A stretch of 42,438 nt of DNA from Alphaproteobacteria bacterium. GTDB taxonomy: Bacteria > Pseudomonadota > Alphaproteobacteria > Rhodospirillales > WMHbin7. Every line of letters begins with the position of its first letter. Position 1 is the first letter of the stretch. Below the pieces are notes generated by a model. The model had not been told where the DNA came from, searched no databases, and saw only the letters and a program-made list of their open reading frames with translations. Position numbers and translations under genes: made by a program. Shown piece by piece: positions 16,099-23,356 of the stretch. The stretch spans positions 16,276 to 58,713 of the forward strand of contig JADFZV010000018.1 of assembly GCA_015232335.1 (NCBI GenBank), written 5' to 3'.

Positions 16099-17655
16099 TT
16101 AAATAGCACCTGCTTCAAACAGCGTCATCCGCATAACGTTTCCCTGTCCAGGGATTGTTTCAACCCAAATCCGCCCCCCGTGGCGTTCGACAATCCTTCG
16201 GGCGATCGCCAGGCCAACACCCGGCGTCTCCACCCCGGCACCGGCAGCCTGAAACAGGCCGAACAGGCTTTCCGCCCGGGCCGGATCGATCCCAGGGCCG
16301 TTATCATGAAGGCTGATCAACCAGCGCCCTTGCTCGCGTTCCGCCGATAGGCGAATTTCCGGTTTGCGGTCAGCGCAAACTGGGCGCAACGCATTGTCGA
16401 AAAGGGCGGTAAACAGGGTTCGAATCATCGCTGGATCACCTTTGATGCGTGGCAACGAGCCCTCAATCTTGATCTTGGCCCCCTTGTCGCGAATAAGACC
16501 GGCCAGATCAACCATCACCTGGGCGATTTCCAGATCAAGTTCGACCGACTGACCGGGCTCGCCCAACTGTCCCAGGCGGGCATAATCGGCGATGCCATCC
16601 AGAAACTTCTGCATTTGCGCAACGTCCGCCCTGGCTAGGGAAAAAGCTTCGGCATCACCCCCTTGAATCCGATCAAGAGAGCCCGCGAGGCGGGCCAGAG
16701 GCGGCCTGCACCCTGTTGAAACACCATGAATGAATTGCTCCAGCTCTTCATTGGTGCGGTTCAATTCCTCCAGGCTGCCACGCAGCCGGTTTTGGGCCTG
16801 ATTCAAAGCGCGCGAGCGTTCTTCCAGCATCTCCTCGACATAGCGCAGGATCGAAAATTCGACGCTGGACAGAATATCGGCAAAGGAAAGCAGGCCGACC
16901 GGAACGCCCTCGCCATCCGTCACCCCCAGATGGCGGATGCCTTTACGCTCCATGGTTTCGCGCGCTTCGAGAACGCTGACTGTCTGAGGAACGGCCATGA
17001 TCGGGCTATGCGCCACATCCCCCACCCGAAGCCCGCTCTTGCGGCTGGCCACGGCCTTCAGCAGATCGCGTTCGGTTACGATGCCGCGACGGCCATCGCC
17101 CCAGATAACCACCGCGCAGTCGCCACCATGATTATGCAAACGACTTGCCGCCTGCGCCAGGGTCGACGAAGCCTGAAGAATCAGCGTCGAGCGGCGAATG
17201 ACGGTCGAGACGGAGCGCATCGACAGAAAGTGGCGGACATCCTGCTGGCGCACGACGTCGCTCTGGCTGACCACGCCAACCAACTGATCCTTGTCATCGA
17301 CCACCACATAATGGCGCAGCCCCTCGTCCCTGAACCGCAAGGTGGCGGCCTCGATGGTGACATCCTGCCGGATGGTGCGCACCGGCTTGCTCATGACCTC
17401 GCGGATGGGCAGGTCAAGCGCATGGCCGTCATCAAGATCGATCAGAAGCGCGTCATGCTCTGTCCAGATTCCCTCGGGCCGGTCGTTTTCGACAACGACG
17501 ATGGAACTGCAGCGGGACTCGACCATCCGGCCAGCCGCCTCGGCCACCTTGGTCTCGGGCGAACAGGTTAGGATGTCGCGGCGCATGATCTGGGACAGAT
17601 TCTGAACCTGTCCGCGCAACAGGTGATCTATATCTTCTTGTGTGGAATCGGACAT
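16099..17655 (-). CDS. Four-CBS-domain histidine-kinase-like protein lacking the catalytic His
   Basis: A 518-aa soluble protein. Four CBS domains (two Bateman pairs) fill about residues 20-275, with the repeated GIWTEHD, GVVSQSD, GIVTERD and GLLSFAD motifs. A coiled coil (about 280-310) leads into a HisKA-like segment LEQFIHGVSTGCRPPLARL, where SHDLRxP of related kinases has become STGCRPP: Thr314 stands at the His position. The ATPase part is better kept: DNAL N-box, G1 DNGPGID and G2 GVGLAIA. It may bind nucleotides through CBS and act as a pseudokinase, or use another residue such as His309. Its CBS half is clearly homologous to that of the GGDEF-EAL protein at 23357-25900. Confidence 0.85.
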   Translation of the reverse strand: MSDSTQEDIDHLLRGQVQNLSQIMRRDILTCSPETKVAEAAGRMVESRCSSIVVVENDRPEGIWTEHDALLIDLDDGHALDLPIREVMSKPVRTIRQDVTIEAATLRFRDEGLRHYVVVDDKDQLVGVVSQSDVVRQQDVRHFLSMRSVSTVIRRSTLILQASSTLAQAASRLHNHGGDCAVVIWGDGRRGIVTERDLLKAVASRKSGLRVGDVAHSPIMAVPQTVSVLEARETMERKGIRHLGVTDGEGVPVGLLSFADILSSVEFSILRYVEEMLEERSRALNQAQNRLRGSLEELNRTNEELEQFIHGVSTGCRPPLARLAGSLDRIQGGDAEAFSLARADVAQMQKFLDGIADYARLGQLGEPGQSVELDLEIAQVMVDLAGLIRDKGAKIKIEGSLPRIKGDPAMIRTLFTALFDNALRPVCADRKPEIRLSAEREQGRWLISLHDNGPGIDPARAESLFGLFQAAGAGVETPGVGLAIARRIVERHGGRIWVETIPGQGNVMRMTLFEAGAI

Positions 17656-17694
17656 CAGTCGTCAGGTTTCAAAGATTGGATAACTGGTTCGCCA

Positions 17695-18771
17695 TTAAAC
17701 CACATCCTCGGTTTTCCCGCTATCGCCCAACTGGATGGCTTCGACCTGCTCGGAGTGACGGACCACCTTGTCGACCGACACTTTCAAAAGACGCAAATCG
17801 TCACCAGCCTGTGTGAAATGCTTTTCCAGATTTCCCGCCCGTTCGGCCAGACGCTTCACATCATCCAGCAAATGGCGCACCTGGGCCTGGATGACATCGG
17901 CCTGCTCACGCATGCGCGCATCCTTCAGCACCGCCCGGATCGTGGTCAGCGTCGCCATCAGTGTGGTGGGCGAAACGATCCACACGCGCGCCCGGTAGGA
18001 CTTTTCCACCACCTCGGGAAAGTTGGCGTATAATTCTGCATATACCGATTCGGAAGGCAGGAACATCAGGGCGGATTCCGCCGTTTCGCCGGGCACGATG
18101 TATTTTTCGGAAATATCCCGCACATGGGTCAGAACCGCCGTGGCGAAGGCCCTGCCCGCCTGGGTGCGTTCGCTGTCGTCCTTGGCCGAGCGCAGTTGAT
18201 GGAAGCTTTCCAAGGGAAATTTGGCGTCGATGGCGATCGATCCCGGCGGGCGCGGCAGCTTGATCAGGCAGTCGACCCGCCTGCGCTCGCCAATCGGGGC
18301 CTGAAACTCATAGGCCTGCGGCGGCAACACCTGACTAATCAAATCCTGAAGCTGAATTTCGCCAAACGCCCCACGGGCCTGCTTGTTGGACAGGATGTCT
18401 TGCAGGCTGACCATGCGCTCGGACAGTTGGGCGATATTGGCCTGGGCGGAATCGATCACGGCCAGGCGCTCGCGCAGTTCGGACAGGGTGGCTCCGGTAC
18501 GCAACGAAGACTGGTCCAGCCCGTCATGCAGGCGCTTGCCCATGTCGGTCAGCCGTTCTTCCAAAACCCGGCCAAGCTGGCGCTCCTGAGATTGCAGCCG
18601 ATCGGCCAACTGTGCCTGCTGGGCGGCCAGACTGTCGGCCATCTGAGCCAATCGCCCGGACAGTTCCCCCGATGACGCACTGCCGGTTCTTAAAACCAGC
18701 CAAGTCACCAGGACGCCGACGCCCAGGGCCAAAGCACCCGCCAGAACGGGAAAAAGAAAGGGATTCTCCAT
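17695..18771 (-). CDS. rmuC: DNA recombination protein RmuC homologue
   Basis: A 358-aa protein: one N-terminal TM helix (about 5-25), a long coiled coil (about 35-130, rich in AQQAQLADRLQSQERQL-type heptads), then the RmuC nuclease-like core. The core has ARGAFGEIQLQDLI, ERRRVDCLIKLP, SIAIDAKFPLESFHQL and MFLPSESVYAEL. RmuC limits inversions and rearrangements at short inverted repeats in E. coli. The start at ATG 18771 has AGAAGGG upstream; the open frame continues further but that part overlaps the divergent gene and is not credible. It is divergent from the TPR/glycosyltransferase gene with only 45 bases between starts, so both promoters must overlap or lie within the coding regions. Confidence 0.92.
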   Translation of the reverse strand: MENPFLFPVLAGALALGVGVLVTWLVLRTGSASSGELSGRLAQMADSLAAQQAQLADRLQSQERQLGRVLEERLTDMGKRLHDGLDQSSLRTGATLSELRERLAVIDSAQANIAQLSERMVSLQDILSNKQARGAFGEIQLQDLISQVLPPQAYEFQAPIGERRRVDCLIKLPRPPGSIAIDAKFPLESFHQLRSAKDDSERTQAGRAFATAVLTHVRDISEKYIVPGETAESALMFLPSESVYAELYANFPEVVEKSYRARVWIVSPTTLMATLTTIRAVLKDARMREQADVIQAQVRHLLDDVKRLAERAGNLEKHFTQAGDDLRLLKVSVDKVVRHSEQVEAIQLGDSGKTEDVV

Positions 18772-18816
18772 ACCCTTCTCTTTACAGTTCCCGGATCGGA
18801 AGTGCAAACTTGACCT

Positions 18817-20121
18817 ATGACTTCCGACATTCCCGTCCTGGCCGCAAAAAAGGCCCTGGCCCAGGGCGATTACGCCCTGGCCTGGATGCATGTCAGCGCG
18901 TTTCTTCAAGAATGGCCCAAGCATCCCGAAGCGCTGATCCTGGCCAGCCAGGCCGCCTGGGCCATCGGCAACAGCGAAGCGGCTGTTCCTTTGCAGTTGG
19001 AAGCCCTTATCCGCTCGCCCGAGAACAGACAAGTCCAGTCGGCAATCCTTAAGGCCTTCATGGCGGATACAAAGCAGGAATTCGACCTTCCCGCCGATCC
19101 CCTGGCCGGACTGCTGACCTTGATGCATGCGCTTCCCGATGTGGGGCAAATTCCCCTGGCTCTGGGCAAGGCGCTTCTGGCCAAAGGACGGATGCAAGAA
19201 GCGATCACCAGCCTAAGGACCGCCGCCAAGCTGATGCCGGCCCACGGCTTGCCCGTGACCTTGTTGGGTTTACTGGAACTTGACCTGGGGCTGGGCCCTG
19301 CCCCAGACCGGCCCCAAGCCCCCGCCTCTCCCGACAGGCGCATCGCCATGAGCGATCTGGGCGAACGCGGACGGTTCGGCAATCAGATCATTCAGTATCT
19401 GTTTTTGCTGTGTCACGCGAAAAAGGAAGGCCTGTCATTGGAGACGCCCGACTGGCTGGGCTCGCGCCTGCTGCGTCTTGAAGGCGACAACGCTTTGGGC
19501 ACTCCCCTGCCTTTCTGGAAAGAACCATCTGCCGGAGCTCTTCCTTTCCTGGAAAAGGCCGGACCATCCCTGGCCGGGCGCGATATCAGCGGCTATTTCA
19601 ATCTTCCCACCCAAATCTACCAACCCTGGAAAGCGGAAATTCAGGCGGCGCTAACCCCTTCCGCCCGGCTTGGCCCCCGCCTTCATCGCCTGCAGGCGGC
19701 GGTTTCAAGCCGCGGCAAGACCCTGGTCGCCCTGCATCTGCGCCGGGCCGAACGGGGCCGGGAAACCCTTATGCCCGAGGCCCCCGCCGCCTGGTATCTC
19801 GACTGGCTGAAAGCGCTGTGGCCCCGGCTGGATGCTCCGGTCCTTTATCTTGCCAGCAACAAGCCAGGAGAGACCCTGCCCGATTTTGCCGCCTTCGATC
19901 CCTTGAGCGAGCGCGATCTGGCCCCCCCGCTTGCCGGGGCGGACTTCATCGACGATTTCCTGGCCCTCTCGCAAGCCCGGCATCTGGCCCTTTCTCCCAG
20001 CACCTTCAGTCTGGCCGCCGCTCTGGCCGCCAGGGAGCTGGAAAGCGCCGCCATCCCCGATTTTGGCGCGCAGTGCCTTGTTCCAGTTGATCCCTGGAAG
20101 TCGCCTCCCTTCATTTCTTGA
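18817..20121 (+). CDS. TPR-like protein with fucosyltransferase-like C-terminal domain
   Basis: A 434-aa protein. Residues 1-160 are helical, with TPR-like repeats (ALAQGDYALAWMHVSAFL, ALGKALLAKGRMQEAITSL). After a proline-rich link, residues 180-430 resemble GT11/O-fucosyltransferase folds: RGRFGNQIIQYLF matches the G-x-GNQxFQY opening, TLVALHLRRAERG the HxRRGD nucleotide-sugar motif, and LSQARHLALSPSTFSLAAAL the late STFSWWAA region. All three are degenerate, so the family call is moderate and the sugar unknown. It might modify a surface polysaccharide or glycoprotein. No other glycan gene is adjacent. Cytoplasmic, no signal peptide. Ends 31 bases before def. Confidence 0.6.
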   Translation: MTSDIPVLAAKKALAQGDYALAWMHVSAFLQEWPKHPEALILASQAAWAIGNSEAAVPLQLEALIRSPENRQVQSAILKAFMADTKQEFDLPADPLAGLLTLMHALPDVGQIPLALGKALLAKGRMQEAITSLRTAAKLMPAHGLPVTLLGLLELDLGLGPAPDRPQAPASPDRRIAMSDLGERGRFGNQIIQYLFLLCHAKKEGLSLETPDWLGSRLLRLEGDNALGTPLPFWKEPSAGALPFLEKAGPSLAGRDISGYFNLPTQIYQPWKAEIQAALTPSARLGPRLHRLQAAVSSRGKTLVALHLRRAERGRETLMPEAPAAWYLDWLKALWPRLDAPVLYLASNKPGETLPDFAAFDPLSERDLAPPLAGADFIDDFLALSQARHLALSPSTFSLAAALAARELESAAIPDFGAQCLVPVDPWKSPPFIS

Positions 20122-20152
20122 CGCGTATGCTTTCTCCACTTATGTGAACTCC

Positions 20153-20671
20153 ATGAGCATTCTTCCCATCCTTGTGGCGCCCGATCCGCGTCTGAAAGTC
20201 AAAGCCCTGCCCGTGACAGTGGTGGATGACGCCCTGCGCCGCCTGATCACGGATATGCTGGAAACCATGTATGCCGCTCCCGGCGTCGGCCTGGCCGCCC
20301 CCCAGGTCGGCATCAACAAGCAACTGATCGTCCTTGATATCGCCAAGAAGGACGAGGAAGCCCAGCCGATGGCCCTGATCAATCCGGAAATCCTCTGGCG
20401 CTCGGAAGAGACCAATGTCTATGAGGAAGGCTGCCTATCCGTGCCCGAACATTATGCCGAGGTGACAAGACCGGCCCGGGTCCGGCTGCGCTATCAAGAC
20501 AGCCAGAACGAAATTCGCGAGATCGAGGCGGACGGGCTGCTGGCCACCGTCCTTCAGCACGAGATCGACCATTTATCGGGAACCTTGTTCGTCGATCATC
20601 TCTCGACCCTGAAGCGCGGCATGATCCTGCGCAAGCTTGAAAAAGCCCGCAAATTCAACATGAAAATGTAG
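20153..20671 (+). CDS. def: Peptide deformylase
   Basis: A 172-aa metalloenzyme that removes the formyl group from nascent N-terminal fMet. The three diagnostic motifs are present and well spaced: GVGLAAPQ (44-51), EGCLS (92-96, metal ligand Cys94) and HEIDH (136-140, two His ligands and catalytic Glu). This is the type I iron/zinc form of normal length. The ATG at 20153 fits the usual MxxLPIL start of the family. It lies five bases before fmt, giving the classic def-fmt pair. Confidence 0.97.
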   Translation: MSILPILVAPDPRLKVKALPVTVVDDALRRLITDMLETMYAAPGVGLAAPQVGINKQLIVLDIAKKDEEAQPMALINPEILWRSEETNVYEEGCLSVPEHYAEVTRPARVRLRYQDSQNEIREIEADGLLATVLQHEIDHLSGTLFVDHLSTLKRGMILRKLEKARKFNMKM

Positions 20672-20676
20672 CCGCC

Positions 20677-21585
20677 ATGCGTCTCGTCTTCATGGGCACC
20701 CCCGACTTCTCGGCCATCCTTCTGAAAGGACTGATCGAGGTCGGACATGAGATCGCCTGCGTCTATTCCCAGCCGCCACGCCCGGCTGGACGCGGCCATA
20801 AGCCCCAGCCCTCACCCGTGCAGGTGCTGGCCGAAGCCCAGGGCATCGAGGTTCGCACCCCGGCATCCTTGAAAAATCCTGAAGAACAGGCCGCCTTTGC
20901 CGCTCTGGGGGCCGAAGTGGCAGTTGTGGCGGCCTATGGGCTGATCCTGCCCAAAGCTATCCTGGATGCGCCGAAACGGGGCTGCATCAACGTCCATGCC
21001 TCGCTGCTGCCCCGCTGGCGCGGGGCCGCCCCCATTCAGCGCGCAATCATGGCGGGCGATATGGAAACCGGAATCTGCATCATGCAAATGGACGAGGGGC
21101 TTGATACCGGCCCCGTCCTGATGCGTCAAAGCCTGCCCATCGCCCAAGACTGCACGGCGGGAATGCTGCATGACCAATTGGCGGAACTGGGAACCCGGCT
21201 GATGACCGCCACCCTTAAGGGGCTCGACGGCTTGAAGGGAGTTCCCCAGCCCGATAGCGGAGCCAGCTATGCCAAAAAGATTGAGCGAGGCGAAAGCAGG
21301 ATCGACTGGAGCCACGAGGCCGTTGAGATCGAACGGCTGGTGCGCGCCATGTCGCCGCATCCTGGTGCCTGGTTCGAAATGGCAGGAGAGCGTTTCAAGG
21401 TGCTAAAGGCAGAGGTGAGCCGCCGCCAGGGCCAGCCCGGCACCGTTCTGGACGATGCCCTGACCATCGCCTGCGCCAAGGAGTCGTTGCGTATTCTGTC
21501 CATCCAGCGCCAGGGCAAAGCCGCCCTGGACACCGGGGCTTTTCTGCGCGGATGCGCCTTGCCCCCCGGAACGGTTCTGGAATGA
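20677..21585 (+). CDS. fmt: Methionyl-tRNA formyltransferase
   Basis: A 302-aa enzyme that formylates Met-tRNA(fMet) with 10-formyltetrahydrofolate. Visible landmarks are RLVFMGTPDFS at the N-terminus, SQPPRPAGRG, the active site INVHASLLPRWRGAAPIQ (Asn and His of NVHAS) and MDEGLDTGPVL with the catalytic Asp. The C-terminal tRNA-binding barrel is present. Start ATG 20677 follows def by five bases; its stop overlaps the truA ATG as ATGA (21582-21585). Confidence 0.97.
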   Translation: MRLVFMGTPDFSAILLKGLIEVGHEIACVYSQPPRPAGRGHKPQPSPVQVLAEAQGIEVRTPASLKNPEEQAAFAALGAEVAVVAAYGLILPKAILDAPKRGCINVHASLLPRWRGAAPIQRAIMAGDMETGICIMQMDEGLDTGPVLMRQSLPIAQDCTAGMLHDQLAELGTRLMTATLKGLDGLKGVPQPDSGASYAKKIERGESRIDWSHEAVEIERLVRAMSPHPGAWFEMAGERFKVLKAEVSRRQGQPGTVLDDALTIACAKESLRILSIQRQGKAALDTGAFLRGCALPPGTVLE

Positions 21586-22328
21586 CTGTCCGCTACAAGC
21601 TGACGGTGGAATATGACGGATCGGCCTTTGTCGGCTGGCAGCGCCAAAACAACGGGCTTTCTGTGCAGGGCGTTCTGGAAGAAGCTGTGCGCCGCCTAAC
21701 CGGATGCGACTGTTCGGCCGTGGCGGCCGGGCGCACCGATACAGGGGTTCATGCCCTGGCCATGGGGGCGCATGTCGATCTGATCCGCGATTACGACCCG
21801 GAAACCGTGCGCAAGGCCCTTAATTTCCACATGAAACCCCATCCGGTGGCGGTCATCGAGGCCAGCTTGGCCCCCCAAGGCTTTCATGCCCGCTTTTCAG
21901 CACTCGAACGCAGCTATCTCTACCGTATCTCGAACCGGCCTACGCCCCCGGTTCTGGAGCGCCATCGCGTCTGGTGGATATCCAACCCGCTGGATGCGGA
22001 AAGGATGTCCCTGGGGGCGGCCCACCTGATTGGACATCACGATTTTTCAACTTTTAGGGCGGGGGATTGCCAGGCCAAATCCCCTTTCAAGACCTTGGAC
22101 GGACTAAGCGTCGAACGCCAGGGTGACGAGGTTCATATCCGCGCCCGCTCGCGCTCCTTCCTGCACCGCCAAGTCCGCAATATGGTGGGAACCTTGAAAA
22201 TGGTGGGCGAGGGCAAGTGGTCGCCCCAGGACGTCAAGACAGCCCTTGAAGCCCGCGCCCGCGCCGCAGGCGGACCCACCGCCCCCCCGCAAGGCCTTTA
22301 TTTCGTTAAGGTTATTTACCCTGCCTAA
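21582..22328 (+). CDS. truA: tRNA pseudouridine(38-40) synthase
   Basis: A 248-aa pseudouridine synthase acting on the anticodon stem-loop of many tRNAs. The catalytic Asp53 lies in AGRTDTGVHA; the opening YKLTVEYDGSAFVGWQRQ and late SFLHRQVRNMVGTLKMVG are family hallmarks. ATG 21582 overlaps the fmt stop by four bases, so def-fmt-truA form one translation and tRNA-maturation operon, an order common in alphaproteobacteria. Confidence 0.96.
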   Translation: MTVRYKLTVEYDGSAFVGWQRQNNGLSVQGVLEEAVRRLTGCDCSAVAAGRTDTGVHALAMGAHVDLIRDYDPETVRKALNFHMKPHPVAVIEASLAPQGFHARFSALERSYLYRISNRPTPPVLERHRVWWISNPLDAERMSLGAAHLIGHHDFSTFRAGDCQAKSPFKTLDGLSVERQGDEVHIRARSRSFLHRQVRNMVGTLKMVGEGKWSPQDVKTALEARARAAGGPTAPPQGLYFVKVIYPA

Positions 22329-22473
22329 TATTTTCCACTTGCCCTGTTGATAAAACCGCAGCATAAAGTTTAGGCATATTCCGTGCGGGAGGCGCTTTGC
22401 GCTCCGGCGTACGCAGTCCAAGCGCCTACCCGCGTTTGACCCTGGCAGTACCTACCCCCCATGCGGTTCATGC

Positions 22474-22491
22474 CTCGAGCCAATGCTCGAG
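22474..22491 (+). promoter_or_regulatory. Hairpin in the leader of the cold-shock gene
   Basis: CTCGAGC (22474-22480) and GCTCGAG (22485-22491) form a perfect 7-bp stem with loop CAAT, 32 bases before the csp ATG and just before its Shine-Dalgarno. A second, bulged GC-rich hairpin lies near 22389-22406. Cold-shock mRNAs often have structured leaders; a temperature-responsive role here is inference only. Confidence 0.35.
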
Positions 22492-22523
22492 TTTATGTTC
22501 AACATGAAGGAAAGGACGTGCCA

Positions 22524-22730
22524 ATGGCGACCGGCACTGTGAAATGGTTCAATACCACCAAGGGCTTTGGCTTCATTGCCCCCGAAGACGGCGGCAAGGA
22601 CGTGTTCGTTCACATCTCGGCCCTTGAACGCTCGGGTATGCAAGGCCTGCGCGAAGGCCAGAAGGTGGCTTTCGAGCTACGCCAGGACCCCAAGGGTGCG
22701 AAGGCTGTGGATCTGCGCGCCCTCGATTAA
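22524..22730 (+). CDS. Cold-shock domain protein (CspA family)
   Basis: A 68-aa single cold-shock domain. RNP1 is KGFGFI and RNP2 is VFVHIS, preceded by GTVKWFNTTKGFGFIAPEDG, so the nucleic-acid-binding face is intact. Normal family length. The ATG at 22524 has AAGGAAAGGA upstream; an in-frame ATG at 22461 would add an unrelated tail and is rejected. It is probably monocistronic: about 195 bases separate it from truA and a strong terminator follows. Acts as an RNA chaperone or antiterminator in the family. Confidence 0.95.
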   Translation: MATGTVKWFNTTKGFGFIAPEDGGKDVFVHISALERSGMQGLREGQKVAFELRQDPKGAKAVDLRALD

Positions 22731-22758
22731 GAGAGAGCCAGCAGTCTGACCTTTGAAG

Positions 22759-22792
22759 CGACCGATGGGAAACCATCGGTCGTTTTCGTTTT
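22759..22792 (+). terminator. Rho-independent terminator after the cold-shock gene
   Basis: CGACCGATGG (22759-22768), loop GAAA, and CCATCGGTCG (22773-22782) form a perfect 10-bp stem followed by TTTTCGTTTT. It sits between the cold-shock gene and the convergent lipoprotein gene, and the T-run serves the plus strand. Confidence 0.95.
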
Positions 22793-23310
22793 CAGCGAAC
22801 GCCGCCCACCGGGGCAAGGGGCTTCGAGGTCACGCCCGACTGCGAGGCTCCCGGGCTGTAGCCTGCGCTGGTTCCCTGGGGTGAAACGGTCAGTTCGGCA
22901 TAAGAACCGATGATGGTCCCCGAACGGATCTGCAGCGTGGAAACACGCTCCATGCGCTTATAGGTGAGGACGCTGACCGTTGAACGCACGCTGGTCACTT
23001 CTTCCCAGCCATAGCGAGGCATTTCCTGCTTATAGAAGTCGAAAAGTTCTGTTGTTGAGAGGCGGCTGGAAAAGGCCAAACGCCCCACCCAGGTATCGGC
23101 CGCACCCAGCACCAGCGTCCGGTCAAGATCCATCGAAGCGTTGGCGGGTCTCGGAATATCCGTGAAATCACCGAAATGCGGCGAGATGCTTTCATTCTCG
23201 CTGCGCGCACTGGGGGTCAGAGAGGGGCTTTGGCAGGCCGACAACAGAACAAGGCAAGCGGCCAGGGCCACCCTATCCAGTCTGCCACCGATGAAGCGTC
23301 TACCCCGCAT
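22792..23310 (-). CDS. Putative lipoprotein of unknown function
   Basis: A 172-aa protein. The N-terminus is a lipoprotein signal: positively charged MRGRRFIGGRLDR, hydrophobic core, then lipobox LLSAC with lipidation at Cys26. The mature part has a small alpha/beta stretch (STTELFDFYKQEMPRYGWEE, followed by strands), resembling the FYxxxMxxxGW pattern of several short envelope lipoproteins, and ends in a Ser/Gly/Pro-rich tail. I do not recognise a named family. It is upstream of and codirectional with the CBS-GGDEF-EAL gene's end, but separated from it by 46 bases and read away from it. Confidence 0.72.
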   Translation of the reverse strand: MRGRRFIGGRLDRVALAACLVLLSACQSPSLTPSARSENESISPHFGDFTDIPRPANASMDLDRTLVLGAADTWVGRLAFSSRLSTTELFDFYKQEMPRYGWEEVTSVRSTVSVLTYKRMERVSTLQIRSGTIIGSYAELTVSPQGTSAGYSPGASQSGVTSKPLAPVGGVR

Positions 23311-23356
23311 GGGCTCTTTCTAACACAATTGGCAGCCCTGTCCAACCGGGGAAACA

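Noticed and set aside
18772..19197. N-terminal extension of the rmuC frame by about 140 codons
   Set aside because: It overlaps the divergent TPR/glycosyltransferase gene, whereas ATG 18771 has a good ribosome site followed by the expected membrane anchor.
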